64,000 nucleotides of DNA from Streptomyces natalensis ATCC 27448 (GCF_000935125.1 NZ_JRKI01000002.1:1-64000), one strand, 5' to 3'; counted from the stretch's first letter, positions 35,377 to 44,035 are shown. The notes: a model not told the origin generated them from the sequence alone. Translations and numbers: made by a program.

Positions 35377-35652
35377 TCCCGTCTCCTCCGGGGCGACGCG
35401 GTCGCGCGGGGCGCGATCGTGGGCGGCGGTGTACTGCGGCGGGACGCGAGTCGGCCGGACGCCCCCTTGCTGAGGGTGAAGGTCCGGCGACTCTCAAGCA
35501 TCGGTAAATGGACCGTAATGTCGCGTAAAGACAAAGAGAAGCTTTTTGGTGCAAAAGAGCCAGTTATTCCCCCTGCGGGGTGAAGGCGGGGGCTGGATGG
35601 GCCGACGGGCGGGGCTGCCGCCCGGTGGTGCCCGTCGGCAAGGGGGCGCGGA

Positions 35653-36639
35653 TCAGGCGGGCTGCGGGGTGGCCGCCCCCTCCAGGAGGACGAAGGAGGG
35701 GTCCACCTGGGCGGCCAGATCGGCGCCGGTCTTGGCGTTGCCCCAGCTCTCGGCGTTCTTCAGGTGGAAGTGCACCATCTGGCGGGTGTAGCGCTCCCAG
35801 TCGCGGCGCTCGTACGAGGCGTCCGCCGTGCGGTGCAGCCGCTCCAGCGCGGTGCGGTTGACGCCCTCCAGCTGCGCGAACGGTGCCTGGCGGCCCTTCT
35901 CCACGGCCCGCACCCAGTCGGAGTGCCCCACGGCCACCAGCAGGTCCTCGCCCACCTCGGAGCGCAGATACTCCAGGTCGTCGGGGCTCTGCACCTTGTT
36001 GCCCACGACCTTGAGGGGGACGCCGAAGTCCCGGGCGTACTCCTTGTACTGGCGGTAGACGGCGATGCCCTTACGGGTGGGCTCGGCCACCAGGAAGGTC
36101 ATGTCGAAGCGGGTGAACATGCCGGACGCGAAGGAGTCCGAACCGGCCGTCATGTCGACGACGACGTACTCCTCGCGGCCGTCCACCAGGTGATTGAGGC
36201 ACAGCTCGACCGCCCCCACCTTGGAGTGGTAGCAGGCCACGCCCAGATCGGACTCGGTGAACGGGCCGGTCGCCATCAGCCGTACACAGCCGTCGTCGAG
36301 CGGCACGGTGCGCGCGCAGGCGTCGTAGACGGGGTTGTCCTCGCACACCCGCAGCAGGCGGGAGCCCTCGCCGGGCGGAGTGGTCTTGATCATGGTCTCG
36401 GCGGAGGCGATCCGCAGGTTGCCGCCGCGCAAGTAGTCCTTGATCAACGGAAGATGGGCGCCCATCGCCGGGATCGCGGCGGCCGCCTCCTCGTCCAGGC
36501 CGAGGGCCGGGCCCAGGTGCTGGTTGATATCGGCGTCCACCGCGATCACGGGAATGCGGGACGCGGCCAGATGCCGGATGAACAGGGAGGACAGGGTCGT
36601 TTTGCCGCTGCCGCCCTTGCCTACGAAAGCGATCTTCAT
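35653..36639 (-). CDS. CooC/MinD-like ATPase
   Basis: The 328-aa protein starts directly with MKIAFVGKGGSGKTTLSSLF (deviant Walker A) and has VIAVDADINQHL (switch I region) and EYVVVDMTAGSDSFASGMF (switch II). Cysteines at CEDNPVYDACARTVPLDDGC could hold a metal, as in CooC-type nickel or maturation ATPases. The internal ATG at 36639 is chosen because the conserved N-terminus begins there. It is divergent from the Fic-like gene with about 100 bp between starts. Client protein unknown. Confidence 0.83.
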   Translation of the reverse strand: MKIAFVGKGGSGKTTLSSLFIRHLAASRIPVIAVDADINQHLGPALGLDEEAAAAIPAMGAHLPLIKDYLRGGNLRIASAETMIKTTPPGEGSRLLRVCEDNPVYDACARTVPLDDGCVRLMATGPFTESDLGVACYHSKVGAVELCLNHLVDGREEYVVVDMTAGSDSFASGMFTRFDMTFLVAEPTRKGIAVYRQYKEYARDFGVPLKVVGNKVQSPDDLEYLRSEVGEDLLVAVGHSDWVRAVEKGRQAPFAQLEGVNRTALERLHRTADASYERRDWERYTRQMVHFHLKNAESWGNAKTGADLAAQVDPSFVLLEGAATPQPA

Positions 36640-36739
36640 GTTCACCAAGGTAGGCGGCGGACCGCGGCCGACGAGGGCTATACGTGAAGAAGACCACTCC
36701 TTCGAGGGGTCCGGCCCGGTGGTGCGTAGGGTCGTACCC

Positions 36740-37600
36740 ATGGCTGCACACTCCCGGGGCCAGGCCCCCGCATCATCTCCCGCCCTGAGCGACGATCCGC
36801 TCGCCGCCCTGGCGTCGCTCCCGGGGGTCACCGAGGCCGTGGACTCCGTACGTACCGGCGTCGACCGGGTCTACGGGCACCGGATCATGCGGCGGCGCAG
36901 CAACGAGGTCAGTTCCGAGGCGGCGCTGCGCGGAGCGCGCGGTTCCGCAGCGCTGGCGGGGGCCGACTGGGAGCTTGAAGAGGTCCGGCGGCGCAGCGAC
37001 TTCGGCGTGGCCGGCGAGCCGCGGACGGTCGGCGCGGCACTGCGGCTGACCGCGGAGGCCGGGCAGCTGCTGAGCGTCTGGCGGCAGTCGCCGCTGCGGG
37101 TGCTGGCGCGGCTGCATCTGGTGGCGGCCGGCCGCGACGCCGCGGACGAGACGGTGGGGCGGCCGCGGCTGGGGGCCGAGCCGGTGGACGAGCCGCTGGT
37201 CGAGCTGCCGCTGCCGGGTGCGGAGGAGGTCGCGGGGCGCCTGGACGGGCTGTCGCGGCTGCTGCTGGCCGGGAGTGAGGCGCCGGCCCTGGTGACGGCG
37301 GCGGTGGTGCACGGCGAACTGCTGGCGCTGCGGCCCTTCGGCTCGTACAACGGGCTGGTCGCGCGGGCCGCCGAGCGGGTCGTGCTGATCGGCAGCGGAC
37401 TGGACCCGAAGGCCATCTGCCCGGGCGAGGTCGGGCATGCGGAACTGGGGCGCGCGGCCTACACGGCCGCCCTGGAGGGCTATGTCTCGGGCACCCCGGA
37501 CGGCGTCGCGGCATGGATTGTGCACTGCGGCCGCGCGGTGGCTCTGGGGGCGCGGGAGAGCACCGCGGTCTGTGAGGCGTTGCAGCGGGGCGCGGCTTAA
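36740..37600 (+). CDS. Fic/Fido-fold protein with a degenerate active site
   Basis: The 286-aa protein is often labelled oxidoreductase in actinomycetes, but the region VVHGELLALRPFGSYNGLVARAAE (about 190-212) aligns with the Fic core that normally reads HPFxDGNGRxxR. Here the catalytic His is Arg/Leu-shifted (LRPF), the Asp and Gly-Asn-Gly are SYNG, and the Arg is LVAR. The upstream helical region and PLPGAEEVAGRLDGLSRLLL match the Fido N-lobe. AMP transfer is therefore doubtful. It is the neighbour of the 6S-like RNA locus, as SCO3559 is in S. coelicolor. Confidence 0.7.
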   Translation: MAAHSRGQAPASSPALSDDPLAALASLPGVTEAVDSVRTGVDRVYGHRIMRRRSNEVSSEAALRGARGSAALAGADWELEEVRRRSDFGVAGEPRTVGAALRLTAEAGQLLSVWRQSPLRVLARLHLVAAGRDAADETVGRPRLGAEPVDEPLVELPLPGAEEVAGRLDGLSRLLLAGSEAPALVTAAVVHGELLALRPFGSYNGLVARAAERVVLIGSGLDPKAICPGEVGHAELGRAAYTAALEGYVSGTPDGVAAWIVHCGRAVALGARESTAVCEALQRGAA

Positions 37601-38098
37601 CGGCGGGACAGCGGTTGGCTGAGGGCCGACTCGGTAACACCGCGCCCGGCGCGCCGATTTTCGGCCGTCGGCGTAAGCGCTGACTGATAAGTGCCGGGCC
37701 CCGGTATAAGCGCGGCTAAGGGCGCTCGTCCCTAATGGGCGGTGTCCCTTAATCGGTCTTCGGCCAGTCTTCCGCCGGGATCAACGCAATTGCCGGAAAA
37801 GGGGCTGCGGCGGTACCCGTGCTACTTGGTACCGCCGCTGGCATGTCCGTCAGGTGACCATGCGTGCACGATATTTCGCCCATCAGGTCGGAAACTTTGT
37901 CCGTCACCTGGTGCGGCTGGCCCGTAATCGACGGGTCGGCGTCGCGTGGGTGCCCGACTTTCATACATCGGTCCGTGGGGCCTTGCTGCGTTTCTAGGTA
38001 GTCCTCTCGGATGTCCTTGGTCTCGCGGGCCGTTAAGTCCTTTGTACTACTGATACGGGGTAAGTGGAACCCCGTGCCGCAGATATTTACGTTTGGCC
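37601..38098. other. Structured intergenic region around the candidate RNA
   Basis: About 500 bp between convergent genes. Its base composition is clearly less GC-rich, especially 38030-38100 (TTTGTACTACTGATACGGGG). No terminator of standard form was placed. Aside from the RNA candidate I see no gene. Confidence 0.5.
37740..37990. ncRNA. Candidate 6S-like RNA locus (scr3559-type), boundaries and strand unresolved
   Basis: This protein-poor interval sits between the Fic-like and HAD genes, which I equate with SCO3559 and SCO3558. The 6S-like RNA scr3559 was reported there. The DNA has lower GC than its neighbours and several strong hairpins: GCGGCGGTACC/GGTACCGCCGC (about 37807-37837), CAGGTGAC (37851-37858) with GTCACCTG (37903-37910) enclosing a 44-nt interior, and CCCGT/ACGGG (about 37921-37935). 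A long stem with an internal bubble is the 6S shape, but I did not fold the RNA. A minus-strand frame also crosses the region. Confidence 0.4.
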
Positions 38099-38956
38099 TC
38101 AAATGCGGGTATTGCAGGCCAGGATCCGAGGCGCGCTGCGGCGGCGGCTCGCGTACCAGACCAGACCCGCGGTGGCGGCCGCGGCGCCCACCGCCGCGAC
38201 GGCCGCGAGCACCGGCCGCGGCGGCAGCGACAGCGCCGGCAGCCGCTGCCGCAGCGGCACCGGCCGGTTGAAGGAGAGCACCGGCCAGCCGCGGGCCACC
38301 GCCTCGCGGCGCAGCGCCCGGTCCGGATTGACCGCGAAGGGGTGGCCGACCGCCTCCAGCATCGGGACGTCGGTCGCCGAATCGCTGTAGGCGAAGCAGC
38401 GCTCCAGGTCGTAGCCCTCGGATGCGGCGAGCTCCCGGACGGCCTGCGCCTTGGTCGGGCCGTAGGCGTAGTACTCCACCTCACCGGTGAAGCGGCCGTC
38501 CTCGCCGACGACCATCCTGGTGGCCACCACGCGGTCGGCTCCCAGGAGTTCGCCGATGGGCTCGACGACCTCCGCCCCGGAGGTGGAGACGATGACGACG
38601 TCCCGCCCTGCGGCGTGGTGTTCCTCGATCAGCGAGGCCGCCTCGTCGTAAATGATCGGGTCGATCAGACGGTGCAGCGTTTCGGCGACGATCTCCCGGA
38701 CCTGGGCCACATCCCAGCCCCGGCAGAGCGAGGAGAGATATTCGCGCATGCGCTCCATCTGGTCGTGATCGGCGCCGCCGGCGAGGAACACGAACTGGGC
38801 ATATGCGGTACGCAGGACGGCACGGCGATTGATCAGGCCGCCTTGGTAGAAGGACTTGCTGAAGGTCAGCGTGCTCGACTTTGCAATGACGGTCTTGTCC
38901 AAGTCGAAGAACGCGGCAGTACGGGGTGTCGAGTGAGGCACGGAGTGGTTTTCCAC
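38099..38956 (-). CDS. HAD-family phosphatase (SerB-like) with C-terminal membrane segment
   Basis: About 285 aa from a GTG. The HAD motif I is AAFFDLDKTVIAKSS, with DKT rather than DGT. Motif II is VVIVSTSGAEVV and motif IV is CFAYSDSATDVPML. Near the end a hydrophobic stretch (AAVAAVGAAAATAGLVWYAS) suggests a C-terminal membrane anchor, followed by a basic tail. It resembles S. coelicolor SCO3558, annotated as morphological-differentiation-related, just before the tad genes. The GTG has weak ribosome binding signal, but no better start exists near motif I. Confidence 0.82.
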   Translation of the reverse strand: MENHSVPHSTPRTAAFFDLDKTVIAKSSTLTFSKSFYQGGLINRRAVLRTAYAQFVFLAGGADHDQMERMREYLSSLCRGWDVAQVREIVAETLHRLIDPIIYDEAASLIEEHHAAGRDVVIVSTSGAEVVEPIGELLGADRVVATRMVVGEDGRFTGEVEYYAYGPTKAQAVRELAASEGYDLERCFAYSDSATDVPMLEAVGHPFAVNPDRALRREAVARGWPVLSFNRPVPLRQRLPALSLPPRPVLAAVAAVGAAAATAGLVWYASRRRSAPRILACNTRI

Positions 38957-39101
38957 GGGGCGAGCATAGGGCCAACCATTCGGCGTAAGGTGTGGCGCGT
39001 GGGTTTGCCTGAGAAGGCTCTCGGGTACACCATGGAAGTCACGGATCGTTCGCGACCGTGCTAACCCGGTCCGGCTCCTCCCCCCCCGAGTCGGCCGTGG
39101 G

Positions 39102-39136
39102 GACGACCCCCGCTCTCCCCCCCGGCGGGGGTCGTC
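39102..39136. terminator. Isolated strong hairpin in the HAD-ssd intergenic region
   Basis: GACGACCCCCGC pairs perfectly with GCGGGGGTCGTC around an 11-nt C-rich loop. No annotated gene ends here on the plus strand except a 21-codon frame ending at 39063. It could end a small RNA or leader transcript. Confidence 0.55.
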
Positions 39137-39389
39137 GCATGTCCGGACGCCTTTTGCGCCGCCAAACCCGAAACCGGCCCTTCCTGTTCCGCTGTGATGC
39201 GGTGCCTCTCGACGCACTCCACGCGTAACGCACCGTGGTCGTGGCAGTGCTCTGCGAAATCCCCTCTCAGGGTTCGCACTTCCTGTCTTCTCCGCTGCGA
39301 TCTCCTTGTCGGGCTTCGTCCCGCTCTGCGCCCCGTAAGGCGCGCCTTCGTCGCTGGAATAGGTGACGGGGATATTCACAGGCGGGGAG

Positions 39390-39398
39390 TTGTCCACA
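39390..39398 (+). promoter_or_regulatory. DnaA-box-like sequence upstream of the tad operon
   Basis: TTGTCCACA, matching the Streptomyces DnaA-box consensus, lies 100 bp before the ssd start. A second copy lies inside tadC. Confidence 0.3.
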
Positions 39399-39497
39399 GT
39401 TTCGGGTCAAGATCCACGCGATTTCTCCGATCGCTGCACCGTAAAAGTCCGCGCGTTCGCGGAGCGACCGAGTTGTGCAGCGATAGGGGGACGGAAC

Positions 39498-40691
39498 ATG
39501 ACGCGATCGATGGGATCGACGGGATCGACGGGATCCGACCGGGCGGACCGGAGCGGGGAGGAGCGGGGCGGCCCGCTGATCCTCACCGAGGACGAACGCC
39601 TCCTCGACGATCTGCTGCGGCTGTGCGCGGCGGCCGGTGCGCTGCCGGAGGTGGGGCACGGCCCGCCGGCCCGTAAAGGGGCCTGGGAAGCGGCGCCCCT
39701 GGTGGTCATCGGGGAGGACTGCGCGGACCGGCTGCGCGGCGTCGGGCGCCGGGCGGCAGTGGTCCTCGCCGGGCGGGACGCAGATGATCCCGCGCTGCTG
39801 CGGCGGGCCGTGGCCATCGGGGCGGAGCGGGTGCTGGCCCTGCCCGACGGCGAGCGCTGGCTGGTCGACCGGATCGCCGACGCGGTCGAGGGCGTCGGGC
39901 CGCCCGCGCGCACGGTCGGCGTCATCGGCGGCCGCGGCGGGGCCGGTGCGAGCACCCTGGCCTGCGCCCTCGCCGTCACGGCGGCCCGTACGGGAGCACC
40001 CGCGCTCCTGGTGGACGGCGACCCCCTCGGCGGCGGGCTCGATGTCCTGCTGGGCGGGGAGAAGGAGCCCGGCCTGCGCTGGCCGGCGTTCACGGAATCC
40101 CGGGGCCGGGTCGCCGGTGACGCCCTGGCCGAGTCGCTGCCGCAGCTGCACTCCCTGCGGGTGCTCAGCTGGGACCGCGCCGGTGAGGCCGCGATCCCGC
40201 CGGAGGCGATGCGGGCGGTGCTGGCGGCGGCGCGTCGGCGGGGCGGCGTCGTGGTGGTGGATCTGCCCCGCCGGGTCGACGATGCGGTGGCGGAGGCGCT
40301 GGCCCAGGTGGACGTGGGGCTGCTGATCGTCCCCGCCGAGCTGCGCGCGGTCGCGGCGGCGCAGCGGGTGGCGGCCGGTGTGCGCCCGGTGCTCGGCGAT
40401 CTGCGGGTGGTGGCGCGCGGCGTCCCCGGGCCCGACCCAGGGCTGCCCCCCGACGAGATCGCCCACCTGCTGAAGCTGCCCCTGGCCGGTGAACTGGCCT
40501 GGGACACCGGCCTGGTGGGGGACCTGGCGCGGGACGTTCCGCCCGGAGCGCAGCCGCGAGGGGCGCTGGCGCGGTTCGGTACGGAGTTCTGGCGGCGGGT
40601 GCCGGTGCCGTCCGGCCCGCCTCCGCGGCAGGGCGGCCCGGCCGTCGGCGGGCCGGCGCTCGGGGCGGTCCGGGGAGGTGTGCGGCGATGA
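39498..40691 (+). CDS. Ssd / TadZ-like septum-site-determining P-loop protein
   Basis: The 397-aa protein has an N-terminal pseudo-receiver-like region (about 30-135), then a MinD/ParA-type core with a divergent Walker A, GVIGGRGGAGASTLACALAV (Lys replaced in the GKT position by Ser), LLVDGDPLGGGLD (Walker B-like) and GLLIVPAELRAVAAAQRVAA. This degenerate P-loop is characteristic of TadZ/Ssd/CpaE proteins that place Tad machines. It is the first gene of the tad operon and overlaps tadA by four bases. AGGGGGA 9 nt before the ATG supports the start. Confidence 0.86.
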   Translation: MTRSMGSTGSTGSDRADRSGEERGGPLILTEDERLLDDLLRLCAAAGALPEVGHGPPARKGAWEAAPLVVIGEDCADRLRGVGRRAAVVLAGRDADDPALLRRAVAIGAERVLALPDGERWLVDRIADAVEGVGPPARTVGVIGGRGGAGASTLACALAVTAARTGAPALLVDGDPLGGGLDVLLGGEKEPGLRWPAFTESRGRVAGDALAESLPQLHSLRVLSWDRAGEAAIPPEAMRAVLAAARRRGGVVVVDLPRRVDDAVAEALAQVDVGLLIVPAELRAVAAAQRVAAGVRPVLGDLRVVARGVPGPDPGLPPDEIAHLLKLPLAGELAWDTGLVGDLARDVPPGAQPRGALARFGTEFWRRVPVPSGPPPRQGGPAVGGPALGAVRGGVRR

Positions 40692-41845
40692 CCGGACGGG
40701 ACCTGCTGGATGCGGTGCGCAGGCGGCTGGCCGAGGCCGGGGCGGAGCCGACGCCGGCCCGGGTGGCGGTGGCGCTGCGCGAGGAGGGGCGGCTGCTGGG
40801 GGACGCGGAGGTGCTGGGCGTGGTGGCCGCGCTGCGGTCCGAGATGGTGGGCAGCGGGCCGCTGGAGCCACTGCTGGCCGCGCCGGAGGTGACGGATGTG
40901 CTGGTCACCGCGCCCGACGAGGTGTGGGTGGACCGGGGCGGCGGGCTGGAGCGGACGGTGGTGCGCTTCCGGGACGCGGCGGAGGTGCGGCGGCTCGCCC
41001 AGCGGCTGGCGGCGGTGGCCGGGCGCCGTCTGGACGACGCCCGCCCCTGGGTCGACGCTCGCCTTCCCGACGGCACCCGGCTGCATGCCGTGCTGCCCCC
41101 GGTGGCGGTCGGCGGGACCTGTCTGTCCCTGCGGGTCCTGCGGCCACGGGCCTTCACCCTCGCGGACCTGGTGGCGGCCGGGACGCTCCCGCCGGGCGGC
41201 GACCGGCTGCTGGCCGCCGTCCTCACGGCCAGGCTCTCCTTCGTCATCAGCGGCGGGACGGGCAGCGGTAAGACGACGCTGCTGACCAGCCTCCTCGGGC
41301 TGGTCGGCCCGGCCGAGCGGATCGTCCTGGCGGAGGACTCGGCGGAGCTGCGGCCGGATCACCCCCATGTGGTGCGGCTGGAGACCCGCCCCGCCAACCA
41401 GGAGGGCGCCGGGCGGGTGACGCTGCGCGATCTCGTCCGGCAGGCGCTGCGGATGCGGCCGGACCGGCTGGTGGTCGGGGAGGTCCGCGGCGCCGAGGTC
41501 ACCGATTTGCTGGCGGCCCTGAACACCGGCCATGAGGGCGGGTGCGGCACGGTGCATGCGAATGCCGCCTGCGACGTACCCGCGCGGCTGGAGGCCCTCG
41601 GCTCGACGGCAGGGCTGGACCGTGCGGCCCTGCACAGCCAGCTGGCGGCCGCGCTCTCGGTCGTCATCCATCTCGTCCGCGACCGGTCCGGCCGCCGGCG
41701 GGTTGCCGAGATCCACGTACTCGAACGGGACCGCGAGGGCTTCGTGGTCACCGTACCGGCCGCGCTCTGGGCCCCGGGCGGGTTCCAGGAGGCGCGTGGC
41801 TGGGGGCGGTTGGCGGAGTTGTGCGAGCGGAGTGGCGAGCGGTGA
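40688..41845 (+). CDS. tadA: TadA secretion ATPase
   Basis: The 385-aa protein is a type II/IV secretion ATPase: N-terminal domain with DARLPDGTRLHAVLPP, Walker A ISGGTGSGKTTLLTSL (about 197-206), Asp box LAEDSAEL, Walker B LRMRPDRLVVGEVRGAE, and the His box GHEGGCGTVHANAA. It powers assembly of the Flp/Tad machine at the inner face of the membrane. ATGA overlap with ssd and GTGA overlap with tadB indicate an operon with coupled translation. Compared with CpaF it lacks the long N-terminal extension. Confidence 0.93.
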   Translation: MTGRDLLDAVRRRLAEAGAEPTPARVAVALREEGRLLGDAEVLGVVAALRSEMVGSGPLEPLLAAPEVTDVLVTAPDEVWVDRGGGLERTVVRFRDAAEVRRLAQRLAAVAGRRLDDARPWVDARLPDGTRLHAVLPPVAVGGTCLSLRVLRPRAFTLADLVAAGTLPPGGDRLLAAVLTARLSFVISGGTGSGKTTLLTSLLGLVGPAERIVLAEDSAELRPDHPHVVRLETRPANQEGAGRVTLRDLVRQALRMRPDRLVVGEVRGAEVTDLLAALNTGHEGGCGTVHANAACDVPARLEALGSTAGLDRAALHSQLAAALSVVIHLVRDRSGRRRVAEIHVLERDREGFVVTVPAALWAPGGFQEARGWGRLAELCERSGER

Positions 41846-42831
41846 CGGGGGCGGTGGGGCCGATGGCGGTCGTGGCGGCGATGGTGGCGGTGTGCTGCGC
41901 GGGCGTGGCGGGGTGGCTGATCGGCGGACGGCCGGGCGCCGGGCAGCGGCGGCGGGCGTGGGAGTTGATCGGGGGCGCGCCGGAGAGGCCGGTGTGGTGG
42001 CAGCGGTGGTGGCGCGCCGGACGCCGGGGCAATGGGCGTATCGGGCGGGAGATCTGGTGCCTCCCGGTGGGGATCGGGCTCGGGGTGCTGGGCGAGTCGG
42101 TCGTGCCTGTGCTCGCCTCGGTGGCCGCTGCGTTCGCCGTCCGCCGACGGCTGGCCGCGCGGGTTGCGGAGCGCGAGCGGGACCGGCGCGCGGCGGCGGT
42201 GATCGGCCTGTGCGCGGCGGTGGCGGGCGAACTGCGGGCCGGACAGCAGCCGGACCGGGCGTTGCTCGCCGCCGGGGCGCCGGACCTCGGGGCCGAGGGG
42301 TCGGCGCTGCTGGCGGCCGCGCGCTACGGAGGCGACGTCCCGCGGGCGCTGCGCGGGGCGGCGCGGCTGCCCGGGGCCGAGGGGCTGACCGGGGTGGCCG
42401 CCTGCTGGCAGGTCGCGGTCCAGGGCGGCGCCGGGCTCGCCCGTGGACTGGAGCGGATCGCGGCCGGCCTCCGGGCCCGGCGCGACCAACGGGAGGAATT
42501 ACGAGCCGAGTTGGCCGGTCCGCGGGCCACGGCGCTGATGCTCGCACTGCTTCCGGTGGCCGGGCTCGCCATGGGCGGCGCACTGGGCGCCGATCCGCTT
42601 CGGGTGCTGTTGCACACCCCGGCCGGATGGGGCTGCCTGGTGATCGGCGGGCTCCTGGAGTGGGCCGGTGTGGCCTGGACGGCACGGATCGTCGCGGAGG
42701 CGAGCGGAGAAACGAGCGAAACCGGCGCCGGAACCAGCGCCGGAATCAGCGCAGGAATCAGCGCCGGAAGCAGCGAAAAAGCCATCGGAAAAGCAGACGA
42801 AGTAACGAGCGAAGAAGGGGGCGCGCGATGA
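41842..42831 (+). CDS. tadB: TadB-like membrane protein (type II secretion F family)
   Basis: The 329-aa protein starts at the GTG overlapping the tadA stop (GTGA). Membrane segments are visible at MAVVAAMVAVCCAGVAGWLI and PVGIGLGVLGESVVPVLASV and again near LMLALLPVAGLAMGGALGA and GCLVIGGLLEWAGV. The cytoplasmic part RRAAAVIGLCAAVAGELRAG, then ALLAAARYGGDVPRALR is the GspF/TadB helical bundle. A low-complexity tail of Gly/Ile/Ser repeats (GTSAGISAGISAGSSEKAIG) precedes the stop and is absent from classical TadB. It forms the membrane platform with TadC. Confidence 0.86.
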   Translation: MTGAVGPMAVVAAMVAVCCAGVAGWLIGGRPGAGQRRRAWELIGGAPERPVWWQRWWRAGRRGNGRIGREIWCLPVGIGLGVLGESVVPVLASVAAAFAVRRRLAARVAERERDRRAAAVIGLCAAVAGELRAGQQPDRALLAAGAPDLGAEGSALLAAARYGGDVPRALRGAARLPGAEGLTGVAACWQVAVQGGAGLARGLERIAAGLRARRDQREELRAELAGPRATALMLALLPVAGLAMGGALGADPLRVLLHTPAGWGCLVIGGLLEWAGVAWTARIVAEASGETSETGAGTSAGISAGISAGSSEKAIGKADEVTSEEGGAR

Positions 42832-43655
42832 GCGCGGAAGTTGTCCACAGGGTGGGGATGACGGTTGCGGCCGGGGCTGTGGTGGTGGGTACGGTCTCGC
42901 TGCTGTCGCTGTTACGGGCCGCATGCCGCGGCCGGACCGTACGGACGCGGGCGCGGGCGCTGTTCGGGGACGGCGGTGGGCGGTCGGCCCGCCGTACGGG
43001 GCGTGCGGGTCGTGGCGGGCGTGCGGCGAAGGATGGCGGGCGGCTGTGGCGGGGGCTGAAGGAGTGGCTGGGGCCACTGGGTGTGGCCGCTTTCGTGATC
43101 ATTCTGGTCGATGGAGCGGCCGGTGTCCTCCTGGGCCCGGCCGCGGGCTACGGCGCCCACCTGTGGCGCGTACGGCAACGGGCCGCGGAAGCCGGACGTC
43201 GGACCGAGGCCGCGGTGCGCGCCGAACTGGCGCCGGTAGCCGACCTATTGGCGGCCACACTGGCCGCCGGGGCCGGGCCACAGGAGTCGGCCGAGGTGGT
43301 CGGCCGGTCGCTGGAAGGGGTGGTCGCCGCGCGCCTGCGCCAGGTGGCCGCGGAGCTGCGGCTGGGCGGCGAACCGGCCGCCGTATGGCCACGGTTGGCG
43401 GCCCTCCCCGGCGCCGAAGGGCTGGCCCGCTGTTTGGAGCGCGCCGGGATATCGGGGGTACCGGCCGTCGAGCCGGTGGCGCGGATCGCTGCGGAGCTGC
43501 GTGCGGAGCACGGCAGAGCGGCGGCCGCGCGGGCCCGACGGGCGGGGGTGCTGGTCACCCTGCCGCTGTCGGCGTGCTTCCTGCCGGCGTTTTTGACGCT
43601 CGGGGTGGCGCCGGTGCTGATCGGGCTGGCGGGCGGACTGCTGGGCCGTAACTGA
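42828..43655 (+). CDS. tadC: TadC-like membrane protein (type II secretion F family)
   Basis: The 275-aa protein overlaps tadB by ATGA. It has an N-terminal membrane segment (VGMTVAAGAVVVGTVSLLSL), a basic loop, a second segment (GPLGVAAFVIILVDGAAGVLL), the T2SSF cytoplasmic bundle (AELAPVADLLAATLAAGAGP… RLRQVAAELRLGGEPAAVW) and C-terminal segments (LPLSACFLPAFLTLGVAPVLI). A TTGTCCACA sequence lies over codons 5-7. Partner of TadB in the Tad assembly platform. Confidence 0.86.
   Translation: MSAEVVHRVGMTVAAGAVVVGTVSLLSLLRAACRGRTVRTRARALFGDGGGRSARRTGRAGRGGRAAKDGGRLWRGLKEWLGPLGVAAFVIILVDGAAGVLLGPAAGYGAHLWRVRQRAAEAGRRTEAAVRAELAPVADLLAATLAAGAGPQESAEVVGRSLEGVVAARLRQVAAELRLGGEPAAVWPRLAALPGAEGLARCLERAGISGVPAVEPVARIAAELRAEHGRAAAARARRAGVLVTLPLSACFLPAFLTLGVAPVLIGLAGGLLGRN
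42841..42849 (+). promoter_or_regulatory. DnaA-box-like sequence inside tadC
   Basis: TTGTCCACA occurs in the first codons of tadC. With the copies at 32984 and 39390 it is one of three exact matches that I noticed in the window. Confidence 0.25.
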
Positions 43656-43738
43656 GAAGGAAAGGCGCGGAGTTCGTACGGCTCGCGCCTTCAGGAAGGT
43701 CATCAATTCAACGAGTCATCAAATTCGGGGGGGTTGGC

Positions 43739-44035
43739 ATGTCTCAAGGAACCTTTCAGGAACCCTTTCGGAAAAGTCTTCGCGGGGGCCGTCGAGGGAG
43801 CGGTCAGGGGAGCGGTCGAGGAACTGCCCCGGGGAAGGTCCTCGGTGTGTCCCGACGGTGGTGGCGCCGGCTGCGCACCGCCGGGGCGGACCGGGGGATG
43901 GCAACGGCCGAGTACGCCCTGGGCACGGTGGCGTCCTGTGCCCTGGCGGCCGTGCTCTACAAGCTCGTCACCAGCGGCACGGTGGCCGAACTGCTGCAAG
44001 GGGCGTTGGAAAAGGCGTTCCATGTCCGGCTCTGA
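43739..44035 (+). CDS. DUF4244 protein, Flp pilin-like
   Basis: The 98-aa product has a hydrophilic, Gly/Arg-rich leader (about 1-52), then GMATAEYALGTVASCALAAV, which matches the pilin cleavage/assembly pattern (Gly, Glu at about +5, hydrophobic helix) of DUF4244 and Flp pilins. A prepilin peptidase would cut before Met-Ala-Thr-Ala-Glu. It is encoded between tadC and tadE, as expected for the structural subunit of this Tad system. It overlaps the tadE-like gene by 14 bp. Confidence 0.85.
   Translation: MSQGTFQEPFRKSLRGGRRGSGQGSGRGTAPGKVLGVSRRWWRRLRTAGADRGMATAEYALGTVASCALAAVLYKLVTSGTVAELLQGALEKAFHVRL

Larger units (their letters stand above)
38957..39497. other. Divergent region between the HAD gene and the tad operon
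   Basis: About 540 bp. Near its left end is a 21-codon frame (39000 region, GTG…TAA at 39062) followed 40 bp later by a strong hairpin (39102-39136). A DnaA-box-like TTGTCCACA lies at 39390. The right part has the ssd ribosome binding site AGGGGGA. Confidence 0.5.

Noticed and set aside
37749..38102. 117-codon minus-strand frame in the Fic-HAD intergenic region
   Set aside because: Moderately protein-like but without a ribosome site, with mixed codon use, and it lies on the candidate 6S-like RNA. Kept only as a competing idea.
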